This document shows, one piece after another, positions 1-7,659 of a stretch of DNA of 44,293 nt. The notes under the pieces are model-generated. The model was given only the letters and a program-made list of their open reading frames with translations. It made no database searches and was not told where the DNA came from. The stretch is taken from the NCBI GenBank assembly GCA_031266015.1, contig JAISBU010000071.1, positions 1 through 44,293 of the forward strand, in the 5' to 3' direction. Origin of the DNA: Prevotellaceae bacterium (GTDB taxonomy: Bacteria; Bacteroidota; Bacteroidia; Bacteroidales; UBA932). The position numbers were made by a program, and so were the translations under genes. The stretch's first letter is position 1. Each line of letters begins with the position of its first letter.

Positions 1-296
1 GCGTTGGGCAGCAGGCACATGACGATAATAGCCGCCAGCGCTCCGACAAACAGGTACGGAATACGCCGGCCAAAGCGCGTCCACGTGCGGTCGCTCAGCG
101 AGCCTACAATGGGCTGCACGATGATGCCCATCAGCGGCGGTAGTATCCAAAAATAGCTGAGGTTATGAGGGTCGGCGCCAAGGGTAGCGAATATGCGGCT
201 AATGTTGGCGCTTTGCAGCGAATACGCAATCTGCACCCCAAAAAATCCGAAGCTGAGGTTATAGATTTGCCAAAATTTTAAGTTCGGTTTTTCCAT
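1..296 (-). CDS. MFS sugar transporter, 5' part only (maltose/maltodextrin permease type)
   Basis: The first 98 codons of a gene that continues past the window edge, with the start codon at 294-296. The reading begins MEKPNLKFWQIYNLSFGFFG and contains the MFS loop 2-3 signature DRTWTRFGRRIPY near residue 80, between predicted membrane helices. This N-terminus is typical of the GPH/SLC45-like MFS permeases found next to Bacteroidota maltose and starch loci, which import maltose or maltodextrins across the inner membrane. That assignment rests on family knowledge and locus context. The gene reads away from malQ. It has only about 40 bases of AT-rich repeat-like sequence upstream and no visible operator of its own. 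A near copy of its first 30 codons lies 2 kb away at 2281-2391 beside the operator region, so its original promoter was probably separated from it. Family call is fairly sure; the substrate is inferred. Confidence 0.85.
   Translation of the reverse strand, partial: MEKPNLKFWQIYNLSFGFFGVQIAYSLQSANISRIFATLGADPHNLSYFWILPPLMGIIVQPIVGSLSDRTWTRFGRRIPYLFVGALAAIIVMCLLPN
212..275. repeat. Direct repeat copy A (inside transporter 5' end)
   Basis: 64 bases that match 2304-2367 with four mismatches by eye, in the same orientation. Both copies encode the transporter peptide FWQI(Y/C)NLSFGFFGVQIAYSLQ on the minus strand. The pair brackets the block of three secreted/lipoprotein genes. Confidence 0.85.
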
Positions 297-335
297 AATT
301 ATGATTGATGATTTACGATTTATGAATTGTAATTG

Positions 336-707
336 TTATCTTATTTCCAATTCAGAATTTAAAGCTACTTCAAAAGCATTCGTAATAGTTAATTCATTAG
401 TTGCAGCCATTCTAACCTCCAACGTATCGTTTACGTCTTCTACCGTGCCTATCTTAAAAAAATCAATGGAAACATCTACGTTTACACTTGTAATTTCGGA
501 AAAATCACTATTTGTCCCTAATTTTTGGATTTTAGCTTCCACAATATCTTTTGAAGCAATATATTTTGCGGCTTGTTTTTTTGAGTAAATTTTCCCTTGT
601 TGCCCAATCCACTCAATGCTTCCCCTACGTGTAACAACCTGCGAAAACAAGTTAACGTGTAAAAATGTCAAAATAATGAGTAAAATTTTATACTTTGCCA
701 TAACCAT
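336..707 (-). CDS. Small secreted protein of unknown function
   Basis: 123 residues with an N-terminal hydrophobic segment (about residues 4-22, ending LFSQ) that looks like a signal peptide, so the product is probably exported. The first ATG (707) and one two codons later (701) are both possible starts; neither has a clear ribosome binding site. The rest is charged and polar, with a KKQAAKYIASKDIVEAKIQK stretch, and I recognise no domain. It lies 6 bases after the stop of the 714-1259 lipoprotein gene and is likely co-transcribed with it and with 1350-2252. All three are more AT-rich than the neighbouring malQ, which suggests separate acquisition. A real small gene is likely; function unknown. 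Confidence 0.6.
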   Translation of the reverse strand: MVMAKYKILLIILTFLHVNLFSQVVTRRGSIEWIGQQGKIYSKKQAAKYIASKDIVEAKIQKLGTNSDFSEITSVNVDVSIDFFKIGTVEDVNDTLEVRMAATNELTITNAFEVALNSELEIR

Positions 708-713
708 TTCGGG

Positions 714-1259
714 TTAAAAATTATACCACTCTTCCAGCTTAAAATATATTTCCTCAAACCATTTTTTATTTATAAAGTACAGCGTAATCTCCTGACTCGC
801 TAGCTGTAGCTGCATATTGCCTGTATCTTGGTACTGTGAAAAAAGAAACGCTTTACTTATTCTATTTGTGGTTAACATCTGACGATAATCCTCATACCAA
901 ATGCCGGTATAAAGGTCTGTCCCGATAATTATGGAAGATAAAAAAATGGTATCACCACTCATCTCGTAGCCTCCGCCATACGAGTTGGCATCATGCCTGC
1001 CACGAAACTTTGTTGAGTCAAAAGTTAACGTTACCGGATAAGGAGACTCGGGGTCATCTTGTTGCCAATTTTCTACTGCATTGCTTTTCTTTTTTGCAAC
1101 CAGCACCCAAGTTTGGCGTAGGTTTTGTTGTGATACTTTTTCTACTTTGAGCTCATCATCACTTGTAATATTTTCTTCTTGCTTATTTTCATTGCAAGCG
1201 GTAAACCCTCCCACAGAAACCTGTAAAGTAGCTATTAGTAGTAATATTTTCGTTTTCAT
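714..1259 (-). CDS. Putative lipoprotein, META/lipocalin-like domain, paralogue of 1350-2252
   Basis: 181 residues. The N-terminus is a hydrophobic segment ending FTAC (Cys22), which suggests a lipoprotein with acylated Cys. The body (about 45-175) starts with LRQTWVLVAKKK and has a TLTFDSTKFRGRHDANSYGG block followed by MQLQLASQEITLYFINKKWF. Alternating W-x-L / LTFD / LYF beta segments resemble META or lipocalin-like small beta proteins of Bacteroidota, but this is a fold guess. Its C-terminal domain clearly matches that of the next lipoprotein: shared LRQTWVLVAKK, a DTI segment, LYFIN(K/R)KWFEE. The DNA is similar too, so it is a recent duplication. The function is unknown and no link to starch use is visible in the protein itself. 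Confidence 0.65.
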   Translation of the reverse strand: MKTKILLLIATLQVSVGGFTACNENKQEENITSDDELKVEKVSQQNLRQTWVLVAKKKSNAVENWQQDDPESPYPVTLTFDSTKFRGRHDANSYGGGYEMSGDTIFLSSIIIGTDLYTGIWYEDYRQMLTTNRISKAFLFSQYQDTGNMQLQLASQEITLYFINKKWFEEIYFKLEEWYNF

Positions 1260-1349
1260 AGCAATCTTTCTGCTTAAAAATTAGAACTTACATAGAGGAG
1301 GTAGCTTGTACATTTTTACAACCTGATAATCAGCATACTTTCGCCTTAG

Positions 1350-2252
1350 TTAAGGGTGCAACTCATCGAATTCAAAATAGGTTTCCTCAAACCATTTTCT
1401 ATTTATAAAATACAATGTATCCATCTGATTAGTTAACTGTAACTGCATATAGTCTGCATATCGGCAGTGTGAAAAAACAGACACATTATGCGTATAGAGC
1501 GTCAAGTAGTCAATATAATGAGGGAACCACCAATTACTTACCAAAACACCAGTTGAAAAAACATCAGAAAATGAAATAGTATCCAAACTTTTATCGTATT
1601 TCCCAGAATACCAATTGATATCATGCATGCCGCTAATATTTATAGAGTCAACAAAGGTTAACGTTGCAGGATAAGTGTCACCAAAGCAGCCCATCTGCCA
1701 TTTTTCTACCGTATCGCCCTGCTTTTTTGCAACCAGCACCCAAGTTTGGCGTAAATTTTCTTGCGATAGCTCTTCAGCATTGAGGTCATCATCGCTTGCG
1801 CTTTGCTGAACAGCTATCGTAACCGCAGCCTTACGATTTATCTTTGGCGCCAGAATAGCCATGCACAACAGTGGGGCAACAATCGTCTTGTCTGTATGTG
1901 CTGTCACATTCAAAGTATACTCATTGGCCGCTTCTTTTGAAAAATCAACGTCGAGACAGCGCAATCCATTTATAGCTCCACCTCGTGCCAATACTAAAGA
2001 ATGCTCCGAAAAATCAACTGCAGGATAGCTGTTCCCCACACAAGTTATGCAATTGCTCAACTCCTCATCGCTGTTTATAACGATTACGTTATTGGTGGAA
2101 TAGCAGCCCCGCCACCTGCAGCTGGCTTCTCCTAATGAATACTCCGTAAACGGAACTTTTATCGGGTAATTTTCTTGCTTAGGATTGTCAGTAGTACAAG
2201 CCACTCCCAATAAACACAACATTGCCAATAGAAAAAAGCATAAATTTTTCAT
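1350..2252 (-). CDS. Putative lipoprotein with unknown N-terminal domain and META/lipocalin-like C-terminal domain
   Basis: 300 residues beginning with a lipoprotein signal (LLGVAC, Cys19). Residues about 30-165 form a Cys-containing domain (CRWRGCYS, CITCVG, GLRCLDVDF) that loosely recalls small PrcB-like beta domains. Residues about 175-300 repeat the domain of the 181-residue neighbour (LRQTWVLVAKKQ, LYFINRKWFEE). It looks like the longer parent of the pair; the 714-1259 gene could be a truncated duplicate. Spacing to the downstream gene is about 90 bases. Its start lies only 29 bases from the end of the broken transporter copy (2281-2391), so transcription may come from the promoter that once served the transporter. 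Identity beyond 'lipoprotein' is not recognised. Confidence 0.65.
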   Translation of the reverse strand: MKNLCFFLLAMLCLLGVACTTDNPKQENYPIKVPFTEYSLGEASCRWRGCYSTNNVIVINSDEELSNCITCVGNSYPAVDFSEHSLVLARGGAINGLRCLDVDFSKEAANEYTLNVTAHTDKTIVAPLLCMAILAPKINRKAAVTIAVQQSASDDDLNAEELSQENLRQTWVLVAKKQGDTVEKWQMGCFGDTYPATLTFVDSINISGMHDINWYSGKYDKSLDTISFSDVFSTGVLVSNWWFPHYIDYLTLYTHNVSVFSHCRYADYMQLQLTNQMDTLYFINRKWFEETYFEFDELHP

Positions 2253-2280
2253 GATAATCTCCTTTTTGAAGAGACTTATT

Positions 2281-2391
2281 CTATCTTGTTAAAATCATTC
2301 GTTTTTGCAGCGAATACGCAATCTGTACCCCAAAAAATCCGAAGCTGAGGTTGCAAATTTGCCAAAAGCCGAGAAAAGGTTTTTTAGCCAT
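2281..2391 (-). pseudogene. Truncated 5' fragment of the MFS transporter gene
   Basis: A 36-codon reading that starts at ATG 2389-2391 with MAKKPFLGFWQICNLSFGFF and closely follows the start of the transporter at 1-296. After IAYSLQ it runs into unrelated residues (KRMILTR) and a stop at 2281. It sits where the transporter start would be expected, directly divergent from malQ and beside an operator. Two explanations fit: the original gene start was separated from its body by insertion of the lipoprotein block with duplication of about 64 bases; or one of two tandem transporter genes was mostly deleted. It is too short to make a working permease. Confidence 0.8.
2304..2367. repeat. Direct repeat copy B (transporter 5' fragment)
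   Basis: Partner of 212-275 in the same orientation, about 60 of 64 bases identical. Beyond 2367 the copies diverge, although both keep an ATG in the equivalent place. Confidence 0.85.
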
Positions 2392-2475
2392 AAAAAAAGG
2401 TTTTATTTCTGCAATTATACGGCATTTTTCCATAAGTTAGGCAGCTGCAAGCCTCATGTAATTTTTATTTTTAGG

Positions 2476-2493
2476 TTTCAATCGTTTGCGACA
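2476..2493. promoter_or_regulatory. LacI-type operator O1 upstream of malQ promoter
   Basis: TTTCAATCGTTTGCGACA, the exact reverse complement of 2593-2610. The core TCGCAAACGATTGA (reverse strand) is close to the sites before susC (CGCAAACGATTGCG) and before the second large amylase (TGCAAACGTTTGCG). The central CG and flanking GCAAA/TTTGC are typical of LacI-family operators. It lies between the divergent transporter fragment and the malQ promoter. Confidence 0.75.
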
Positions 2494-2525
2494 ATAGAAA
2501 ATATTTTTTTTACCTAAATCTCCCA

Positions 2526-2555
2526 TTGCGTTTGAATTTTTTGTTTTTAAATTTG
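2526..2555 (+). promoter_or_regulatory. malQ promoter, Bacteroidota type
   Basis: TTG at 2526-2528, a 19-base spacer and TAAATTTG at 2548-2555 match the Bacteroidota primary-sigma consensus TTTG-N19-TAnnTTTG. Transcription would start near 2562, between operators O1 and O2. This placement argues against a malQ start codon at 2526. Confidence 0.6.
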
Positions 2556-2592
2556 TTTAGTATCATGCTTGGTATCAAAGCATTAAAAATCG

Positions 2593-2610
2593 TGTCGCAA
2601 ACGATTGAAA
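2593..2610. promoter_or_regulatory. LacI-type operator O2 in malQ leader
   Basis: TGTCGCAAACGATTGAAA, an exact inverted copy of O1 whose centre is about 117 bases away. It lies about 30-45 bases downstream of the predicted transcription start and before the malQ ATG at 2637. A repressor here could block transcription, and O1 plus O2 could support looping. Confidence 0.75.
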
Positions 2611-2636
2611 TAAGACATTTTAAGGGAGATTCCGAT

Positions 2637-5303
2637 ATGAATATAATCTTTCAAATAGCTTACGGCGCTCAATGGGGTGAAGAGCTGGTAGTACAATGTA
2701 ACCTGCAAAAAGAAGCGCTACCCATGGTTTGCCGCGGTGGCAACAGCTGGGAGATAACGCTGACGCAAAAAGCGTGGCCGCAAACATTACAGTATAAGTA
2801 CGCCCTGCGCAAGCCAAACATGGCGCTGATAGAAGAGGCCGGTCCGTGGCGCACTATATCCATTAAATGTTTGATAATCAATAATTTAGTACTGTCAGAT
2901 AGCTGGCGAGCAGCCGGTGTCGGTGCACTGATATCATCGCCATTCACCTCTATATTTTTTCAGCAGAATGCGAAAAATGCCGCTCCCGAAGATTTTAACC
3001 AGCACCTGCGCAAGATAAGCGTGCACGCCTCATGCATTCCACAGGGCTGCCTTTTGTGCGTAACCGGCAGCGATGAGGTGTTGGGCAGCTGGAATCCGGA
3101 CCGTCCCTTGCTTATGCAGCCGGATAGGGAGGGCCTGTGGCAAACAGGATTCACGCCGAAAAACGTAAAGCTTCCCATTTACTACAAGTATGCCATTTAC
3201 AGCTTAGAGCATAAGAAAATTATCAGCTACGAGCAGGTAAATCACGATCGAATGCTGGCCCACAGCGAGGATGCCAAAACGGCCATCTGGAACAACGATG
3301 AGCAACCGCAGCTCAACACCAGCCAGCCGCGTGGAGCAGGTGTAGCAGTGCCTGTTTTCTCTTTGCGCAGCAGTAAGGGCTACGGCGTAGGGCAGTTCTC
3401 AGATATAAAGCTGCTGGCCGACTGGGCAAAAAAATCGGGCATGAGCATGATACAGGTACTTCCGGTAAACGACACCTCATCCAGCATGACGTGGCTGGAC
3501 TCCTACCCTTACTCCGGAATTTCGGTGTTTGCACTTCATCCTCTGTACCTTGACTTGGCGCCGCTTGCAGGCAGCCTGACCGCTGCACAGAAATCGCAGC
3601 TGAAAAATGAGCAGGCGGAGCTGAATGCTCTTCCTCAAGTAGACTATGAGCGGGCAATGCAGCTCAAGTGGAAGTACCTACAGCTGGCTTTTAAGAAGGA
3701 TAAAGGCAAAATGCTGGCAGATAAAAAATTCAAAGACTTTATTGAGCAGCGCAAGGAGTGGATAGCGCCATATGCTGCCTTCTGCTACCTGCGGGATAAA
3801 TATAAAACGGCCAACTTTTCCGAATGGAAAGAGCATGCTGTTTTTTCTGCAAAAAAAATAGCAACGCTAACCGGCGAGAAATCGACCGTATACGAGAGCA
3901 TTGCGCTGCACTACTACATGCAATACCTGCTGCACACGCAGCTGAAAGAGGCCGCAGACTACTGCAGAAAGTCCGGTATAATTATTAAGGGCGATATTCC
4001 TATTGGCATATCCCGCAACAGCTGCGACGCTTGGGTTGCTCCGGAGCTGTACAACATGGACGCTCAGGCAGGAGCGCCACCCGATACGTTCTCTACCACC
4101 GGACAGAATTGGGGTTTTCCAACCTACAATTGGACAAACATGGCAAAAGACGGCTACCGTTGGTGGCAACAGCGGCTGCAGAGCATGTCCGAATATTTTG
4201 ACGCTTTCCGAATTGACCATATACTGGGCTTTTTCCGTATTTGGGAAATTCCACTGCACTCCGTACAAGGATTGTTAGGATATTTTTCTCCTGCCCTACC
4301 CTTGTCCATTGCCGAGCTAAATCAACGTGGCGCATGGTTCGACGCCGACAGATTGTGTACGCCATACATTCGCCCGCATGTAATGCAGGAATTATTTGGC
4401 AACAAAGCGGCTGAGATTGAAAAGTTATTCATGGAGGAGTACCAGCCTCACACGCTACGTTTCAAAGAGCGATTCAACACGCAGCGCAAAATTGAAGACT
4501 ACTTCGCGGCGCATAAACCGGAAGATAATTCGCTAAAGCTGAAGCTGTTTGACTTGCTAAACGATGTAGTACTAATTGAAGATAAGCGCAATCCGGCACA
4601 CTACCATCCACGTATTGCCATGCACTACACCCGCTCCTACCGTGACCTCGATCACCAGCAGAAGCAAGCGTTAGATGCTATATACCTGGACTTCTTCTAC
4701 CACCGCCATAACCAGTTCTGGAAGGAGCAGGCCATGCAAAAATTGCCCGCCGTACGCTACGCCACCAATATGCTAGTTTGTGGCGAAGACCTTGGTATGG
4801 TACCGTCTTGCGTACCGGAAGTTATGCGTAACCTTAGCCTGTTGAGCCTCATCATTCAGCGCATGCCAAACGATAGCAGCGTGGAATTTGCGCCACTGCA
4901 GTATGCTCCCTACCTCTCGGTATGCAGCCCGGGCAGTCATGACACCAGCGGATTACGTGAGTGGTGGGAAGAAGACAGGGCAGCCACTCAACGCTTCTAT
5001 AACAGCGTACTTCATAAGCAGGGAGAGGCTCCTGCCACCTGTGAACCGTGGATTGTACACGATATTATTTTGCAGCATATCCACGCTCCCTCCATGTGGG
5101 CAGTATTTCCACTCCAGGACTTGTTGGCCATGAGTGAAGATTTGCGCCTGAAAAATGCTCATGCAGAGCGAATCAATGTGCCAAGCAATCCGCGTCACTA
5201 CTGGCGCTACCGCATGCACCTAACGTTAGATCAACTATCTAATTATCAAGGATTTAGCGACAAGTTGAAGGAAATGATGTACTGGTCAAGAAGAGAGCTG
5301 TAA
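2637..5303 (+). CDS. malQ: 4-alpha-glucanotransferase (amylomaltase) with N-terminal starch-binding modules
   Basis: GH77 enzyme that transfers alpha-1,4-glucan segments between maltodextrins, releasing glucose in the cytoplasm. No signal peptide is seen. I chose ATG 2637 (888 residues): it follows a GGGAGA ribosome binding site and opens directly on a CBM-like domain (MNIIFQIAYGAQWGE), while upstream in-frame codons overlap the promoter and operator. Two CBM20-like modules cover about residues 1-95 and 125-215 (second with GSDEVLGSWNPDRPLLM). The catalytic part starts near 230 with GVAVPVFSLRSSKGYGVGQF. The nucleophile is probably D527 in FDAFRIDHILGFFR; the acid/base Glu is in CGEDLGMVPSCVPEV and the third Asp in SPGSHDTSG. 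The length fits the long Bacteroidota/plant DPE2-like MalQ type. It is flanked by LacI-type operators, so it probably belongs to the starch regulon. Confidence 0.95.
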   Translation: MNIIFQIAYGAQWGEELVVQCNLQKEALPMVCRGGNSWEITLTQKAWPQTLQYKYALRKPNMALIEEAGPWRTISIKCLIINNLVLSDSWRAAGVGALISSPFTSIFFQQNAKNAAPEDFNQHLRKISVHASCIPQGCLLCVTGSDEVLGSWNPDRPLLMQPDREGLWQTGFTPKNVKLPIYYKYAIYSLEHKKIISYEQVNHDRMLAHSEDAKTAIWNNDEQPQLNTSQPRGAGVAVPVFSLRSSKGYGVGQFSDIKLLADWAKKSGMSMIQVLPVNDTSSSMTWLDSYPYSGISVFALHPLYLDLAPLAGSLTAAQKSQLKNEQAELNALPQVDYERAMQLKWKYLQLAFKKDKGKMLADKKFKDFIEQRKEWIAPYAAFCYLRDKYKTANFSEWKEHAVFSAKKIATLTGEKSTVYESIALHYYMQYLLHTQLKEAADYCRKSGIIIKGDIPIGISRNSCDAWVAPELYNMDAQAGAPPDTFSTTGQNWGFPTYNWTNMAKDGYRWWQQRLQSMSEYFDAFRIDHILGFFRIWEIPLHSVQGLLGYFSPALPLSIAELNQRGAWFDADRLCTPYIRPHVMQELFGNKAAEIEKLFMEEYQPHTLRFKERFNTQRKIEDYFAAHKPEDNSLKLKLFDLLNDVVLIEDKRNPAHYHPRIAMHYTRSYRDLDHQQKQALDAIYLDFFYHRHNQFWKEQAMQKLPAVRYATNMLVCGEDLGMVPSCVPEVMRNLSLLSLIIQRMPNDSSVEFAPLQYAPYLSVCSPGSHDTSGLREWWEEDRAATQRFYNSVLHKQGEAPATCEPWIVHDIILQHIHAPSMWAVFPLQDLLAMSEDLRLKNAHAERINVPSNPRHYWRYRMHLTLDQLSNYQGFSDKLKEMMYWSRREL

Positions 5304-5340
5304 AAACACGTAGCAGCGTTGGAGGATTTATTGGAGGATT

Positions 5341-5525
5341 TAAAAAGCATCACCTGTCATGCTGAGCGAAGCGATGCAGCTCATAATTGACCATTTAACC
5401 ATTGACGATTTACAATTTATTGGTACATGCGCGTTGTCATCCTGAGCTTGTCGAAGGATGCGGCGTGGGTAAACAAGTTCCTCCACTCCGGTCAGAATGG
5501 CGAAGCGGCGGTGAGGAAAAAAGAA
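5341..5525. repeat. Composite intergenic repeat cluster
   Basis: The 385-base gap 5304-5688 holds no gene. It carries CATGCTGAGCGAAGCGATGC (5358-5377), an AT-rich arm (about 5380-5422), GGTACATGCGCGTTGTC, CCTGAGCTTGTCGAAGGATG (5442-5461), then CCTCCACTCCGGTCAGAATGG and a GC hairpin at 5526-5554. The same blocks recur in most gaps of the window. Confidence 0.75.
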
Positions 5526-5554
5526 GGTTTAGGGCGGCAAAGCCGCCCTAAACC
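5526..5554. repeat. GC-rich hairpin, 13-base arms
   Basis: GGTTTAGGGCGGC and its perfect complement GCCGCCCTAAACC around an AAA loop. It follows the CGGTGAGGAAAAAAGAA end of the composite repeat. A comparable hairpin with different arm sequence occurs at 42658-42690 after the same repeat block. It could act as a transcription terminator after malQ, but the following T-run is weak. Confidence 0.7.
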
Positions 5555-5688
5555 CCTTTCCTTATTAAAACATTCCTAAAATCTTGAAAGGTAGCCATAT
5601 TAATTACTAACTTTACGGAATATTTATCACAAATGTCACAAAAACTAACCATTTATTTTTTTTTGATAAAATAAAGAAATTTAGGTAT

Positions 5689-6090
5689 ATGAAAAAGATT
5701 GGTTTTATAGTATTAACTTTGGTATTATCTACCGGTTTTGTGATAGCCCAGGATGGAGATAAAATCCCGAAGGCTGTCTTTCCAAAAGACGTACATGACT
5801 TTGGTAAAGTAGAAGAAACCGAAGGTTCTGTTACATGCAAATTTGTTTTCAAAAATGAAGGTACTGCCCCGCTGCTTGTCCAACGCGTACAAACTACATG
5901 CGGATGCACGACACCCGGTTATACAAAGGAACCTGTTCTTCCAGGAAAAAAAGGAACAATAAAAGTTACTTATTCGACAACAGGACGTCCCGGAATTTTT
6001 ATGAAAGACATAGCAATCTTTACAAATGATCCCAATACTGGTTATTATAAAGTACGCATCAAAGGAGAGGTTATCCGCCAAAAACATTAA
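5689..6090 (+). CDS. DUF1573 domain exported protein
   Basis: 133 residues with a signal peptide (about 1-20, ending VIAQ) followed by one DUF1573 domain (about 25-128). Family hallmarks are visible: DFGKVEETEGSVTCKFVFKN, the TTCGCTTPGYT block with paired Cys, then TYSTTGRPGIFMKDIAIFTN. DUF1573 is an Ig-like domain common in Bacteroidota envelope proteins and has no settled function. The start ATG has a weak AGG upstream. TAACTTTA at 5608-5615 is one base off the -7 consensus, with a TTG 21 bases upstream, and may be its promoter. It lies between repeats on both sides and is probably a single-gene unit with no evident role in starch use. Confidence 0.85.
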   Translation: MKKIGFIVLTLVLSTGFVIAQDGDKIPKAVFPKDVHDFGKVEETEGSVTCKFVFKNEGTAPLLVQRVQTTCGCTTPGYTKEPVLPGKKGTIKVTYSTTGRPGIFMKDIAIFTNDPNTGYYKVRIKGEVIRQKH

Positions 6091-6098
6091 AACAGCGC

Positions 6099-6320
6099 CG
6101 TCATTCCGACCAAGCCCGCGAGGTACGAGCAGGCGCGTGGAGGAACCGAAGCTCGGCGAAGCCAATCTTTTACCTGTCCGTCACCATGCATCTTTCGACA
6201 GGCTCAGGGTGGCAGCGCACATACGCGGATATTATGGTAAACGGCATCATAGTGTAAACTTGAGATGCTTCGCTCAGCACGACAACCTCCACCCACCAAT
6301 AAATTGTAGATCGTAAATGG
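6099..6320. repeat. Composite intergenic repeat cluster
   Basis: Contains GTCATTCCGACCAAGCCCGC (6101-6120) and GAGCAGGCGCGTGGAGG, then TTTCGACAGGCTCAGGGTGG (6193-6212), GCGCACATACGCGG, GATGCTTCGCTCAGCACGAC and an AT-rich arm at about 6299-6330 next to the stop of the LacI gene. No coding sequence is supported. Confidence 0.7.
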
Positions 6321-6332
6321 TTAAATGGTAAT

Positions 6333-7352
6333 TTAGCTCAGCCTCATTGAGCTTTCTCTGATTACTAGCTCTGCCGGTAGTACAACCTGCTCAGTGGGCA
6401 GCTTATCTTCAGAATGTATTTGCATTAATAAATGCTCCATAGCCTTCTGCCCCATTTCATATCCGGATTGGTGCACGCTGCTAAAGTTAGGCTCCAGCAT
6501 AAGCGTAATGCTCTCGTCACCAAAACCTACCAGCGCCACATCCTGAGGGATAGCTTTCTTTGCTTCTTTTAGCGCTCGCATTGCCCCCGCCGCGGTGAAA
6601 TCATTTACCGCAAAAATGGCATCAAACACCACGCCCTGCGCCAAAAGGCGTTGCGTTTCAAATGCACCTTTATCCAGCGTATCCGCCGCTACGACCAGCT
6701 CCGGCTTAAAAAACAAGCCGTTATTTTCCAGCGCCTGTCTGTAGCCGTTTAGCCTGTCTCTGAAAATCTTACGATTTTGCGGTCCGGCAAAATGCACAAT
6801 ATTTTTACAGCCCTGCCCTATCAGATGCTTGGTAGCGCTATACGCCCCACCAAAATCATCTACCGTAATGTGGGTGGTATCAACGTCATCGGCAACCCTG
6901 TCGAAAAAAACCAGCGGAATGTGCTCGTCCATCAGCTTTTGAAAATGCTCGTAGGTGTTGGTTTGCTTAGACACGGAGGCCAGTACGCCATCCACCCGTC
7001 CCTTCATCACGTTGGCCACAGCGGTAACCTCCTTACTTAGCTGCTCGCTGCTCTGCATCAGCATAAGGCTGTAGCCGTTACGCTCCGCTACATCTTCAAT
7101 GCCCGAAATTACCGTAGCAAAAAAGTAGTGCACCACCTCAGGCACAATTACGCCAATCATGCTGCTGCTACGATTTTTCAAGCTTAGCGCAATAGGGTTG
7201 GGAGTATAGCGCAGGTGCTCAGCCAGCTCGTTTACAAGCCGCTTGGTTTCCTCGCTAATATCGGGGTGATTTTTTAGAGCGCGAGAAACCGTAGAAACCG
7301 AAAATCCGAGCTCATTGGCAATATCCTTTATGGTAACATGTTGAGACCTCAT
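6333..7352 (-). CDS. LacI-family transcriptional regulator of the starch locus
   Basis: 339 residues with standard LacI architecture. The N-terminal helix-turn-helix and hinge lie at about residues 5-60 (TIKDIANELGFSVSTVSRAL), then a periplasmic-binding-protein-like sensor domain (about 62-335) with GVIVPEVVHYFF, VDGVLASVSKQ, FFDRVADDVDTTHITVDD and DAIFAVNDFTAAGAMRAL. It is divergent from susC, with two palindromic operators in the 307-base gap; similar sites precede malQ and the amylase at 21904. The effector is probably a maltooligosaccharide or a derived sugar, by inference from context. LacI regulators replace the SusR type in a number of Bacteroidota maltose loci, especially flavobacterial ones. 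In susC and amylase operators the site lies upstream of the likely promoter, so it may activate as well as repress. Confidence 0.93.
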   Translation of the reverse strand: MRSQHVTIKDIANELGFSVSTVSRALKNHPDISEETKRLVNELAEHLRYTPNPIALSLKNRSSSMIGVIVPEVVHYFFATVISGIEDVAERNGYSLMLMQSSEQLSKEVTAVANVMKGRVDGVLASVSKQTNTYEHFQKLMDEHIPLVFFDRVADDVDTTHITVDDFGGAYSATKHLIGQGCKNIVHFAGPQNRKIFRDRLNGYRQALENNGLFFKPELVVAADTLDKGAFETQRLLAQGVVFDAIFAVNDFTAAGAMRALKEAKKAIPQDVALVGFGDESITLMLEPNFSSVHQSGYEMGQKAMEHLLMQIHSEDKLPTEQVVLPAELVIRESSMRLS

Positions 7353-7400
7353 ATTTGTAATACGCTAATAATCAATATCATACAACACCTACCTCCTTTG

Positions 7401-7408
7401 CAAAGGTA
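7401..7408 (-). promoter_or_regulatory. Probable lacI promoter -7 box
   Basis: TACCTTTG on the minus strand matches TAnnTTTG exactly, 49 bases before the LacI start. No good -33 box is seen at the usual distance. Confidence 0.4.
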
Positions 7409-7505
7409 GTAATTTTTATACTAATTTATGCTAAACCAAACAGGATAAAATCTTGTTACATCTTTTTTAGTTAAAAAATACTAATTATTTAAACAACTTA
7501 TCGAC

Positions 7506-7534
7506 CGCAAACGATTGCGAGAACGTTTGCAACG
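7506..7534. promoter_or_regulatory. Tandem LacI-type operators between lacI and susC
   Basis: CGCAAACGATTGCG (7506-7519) is nearly a perfect palindrome around a central CG. A second, weaker site GAACGTTTGCAACG follows at 7521-7534. They lie about 55-80 bases upstream of the likely susC -7 box and about 100 bases upstream of the likely lacI box on the other strand. Confidence 0.75.
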
Positions 7535-7587
7535 AAATTGCCTCAAAATGCATATTTACAAAGGGTTTCACGCATTACTTTATATTA

Positions 7588-7595
7588 TAATTTAG
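7588..7595 (+). promoter_or_regulatory. Possible susC promoter -7 box
   Basis: TAATTTAG differs from TAnnTTTG at one position, about 65 bases before the susC ATG. The rest of the 307-base gap holds the operators and AT-rich sequence, with no gene. Confidence 0.35.
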
Positions 7596-7659
7596 CACAA
7601 AATAGTAGTGCAAAATGCACTAAAAAGTCACAATAAAAAACAACAAAAACCTATAAGTT

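Noticed and set aside
2526..2636. Upstream extension of malQ from a TTG at 2526
   Set aside because: The added 37 residues overlap the -33/-7 promoter boxes and operator O2 and have no homology-like features; ATG 2637 has a ribosome binding site and begins the CBM domain.
5725..6165. A 146-codon minus-strand frame over the DUF1573 gene
   Set aside because: Antisense to a gene with clear signal peptide and DUF1573 motifs, and its start lies in repeat sequence.
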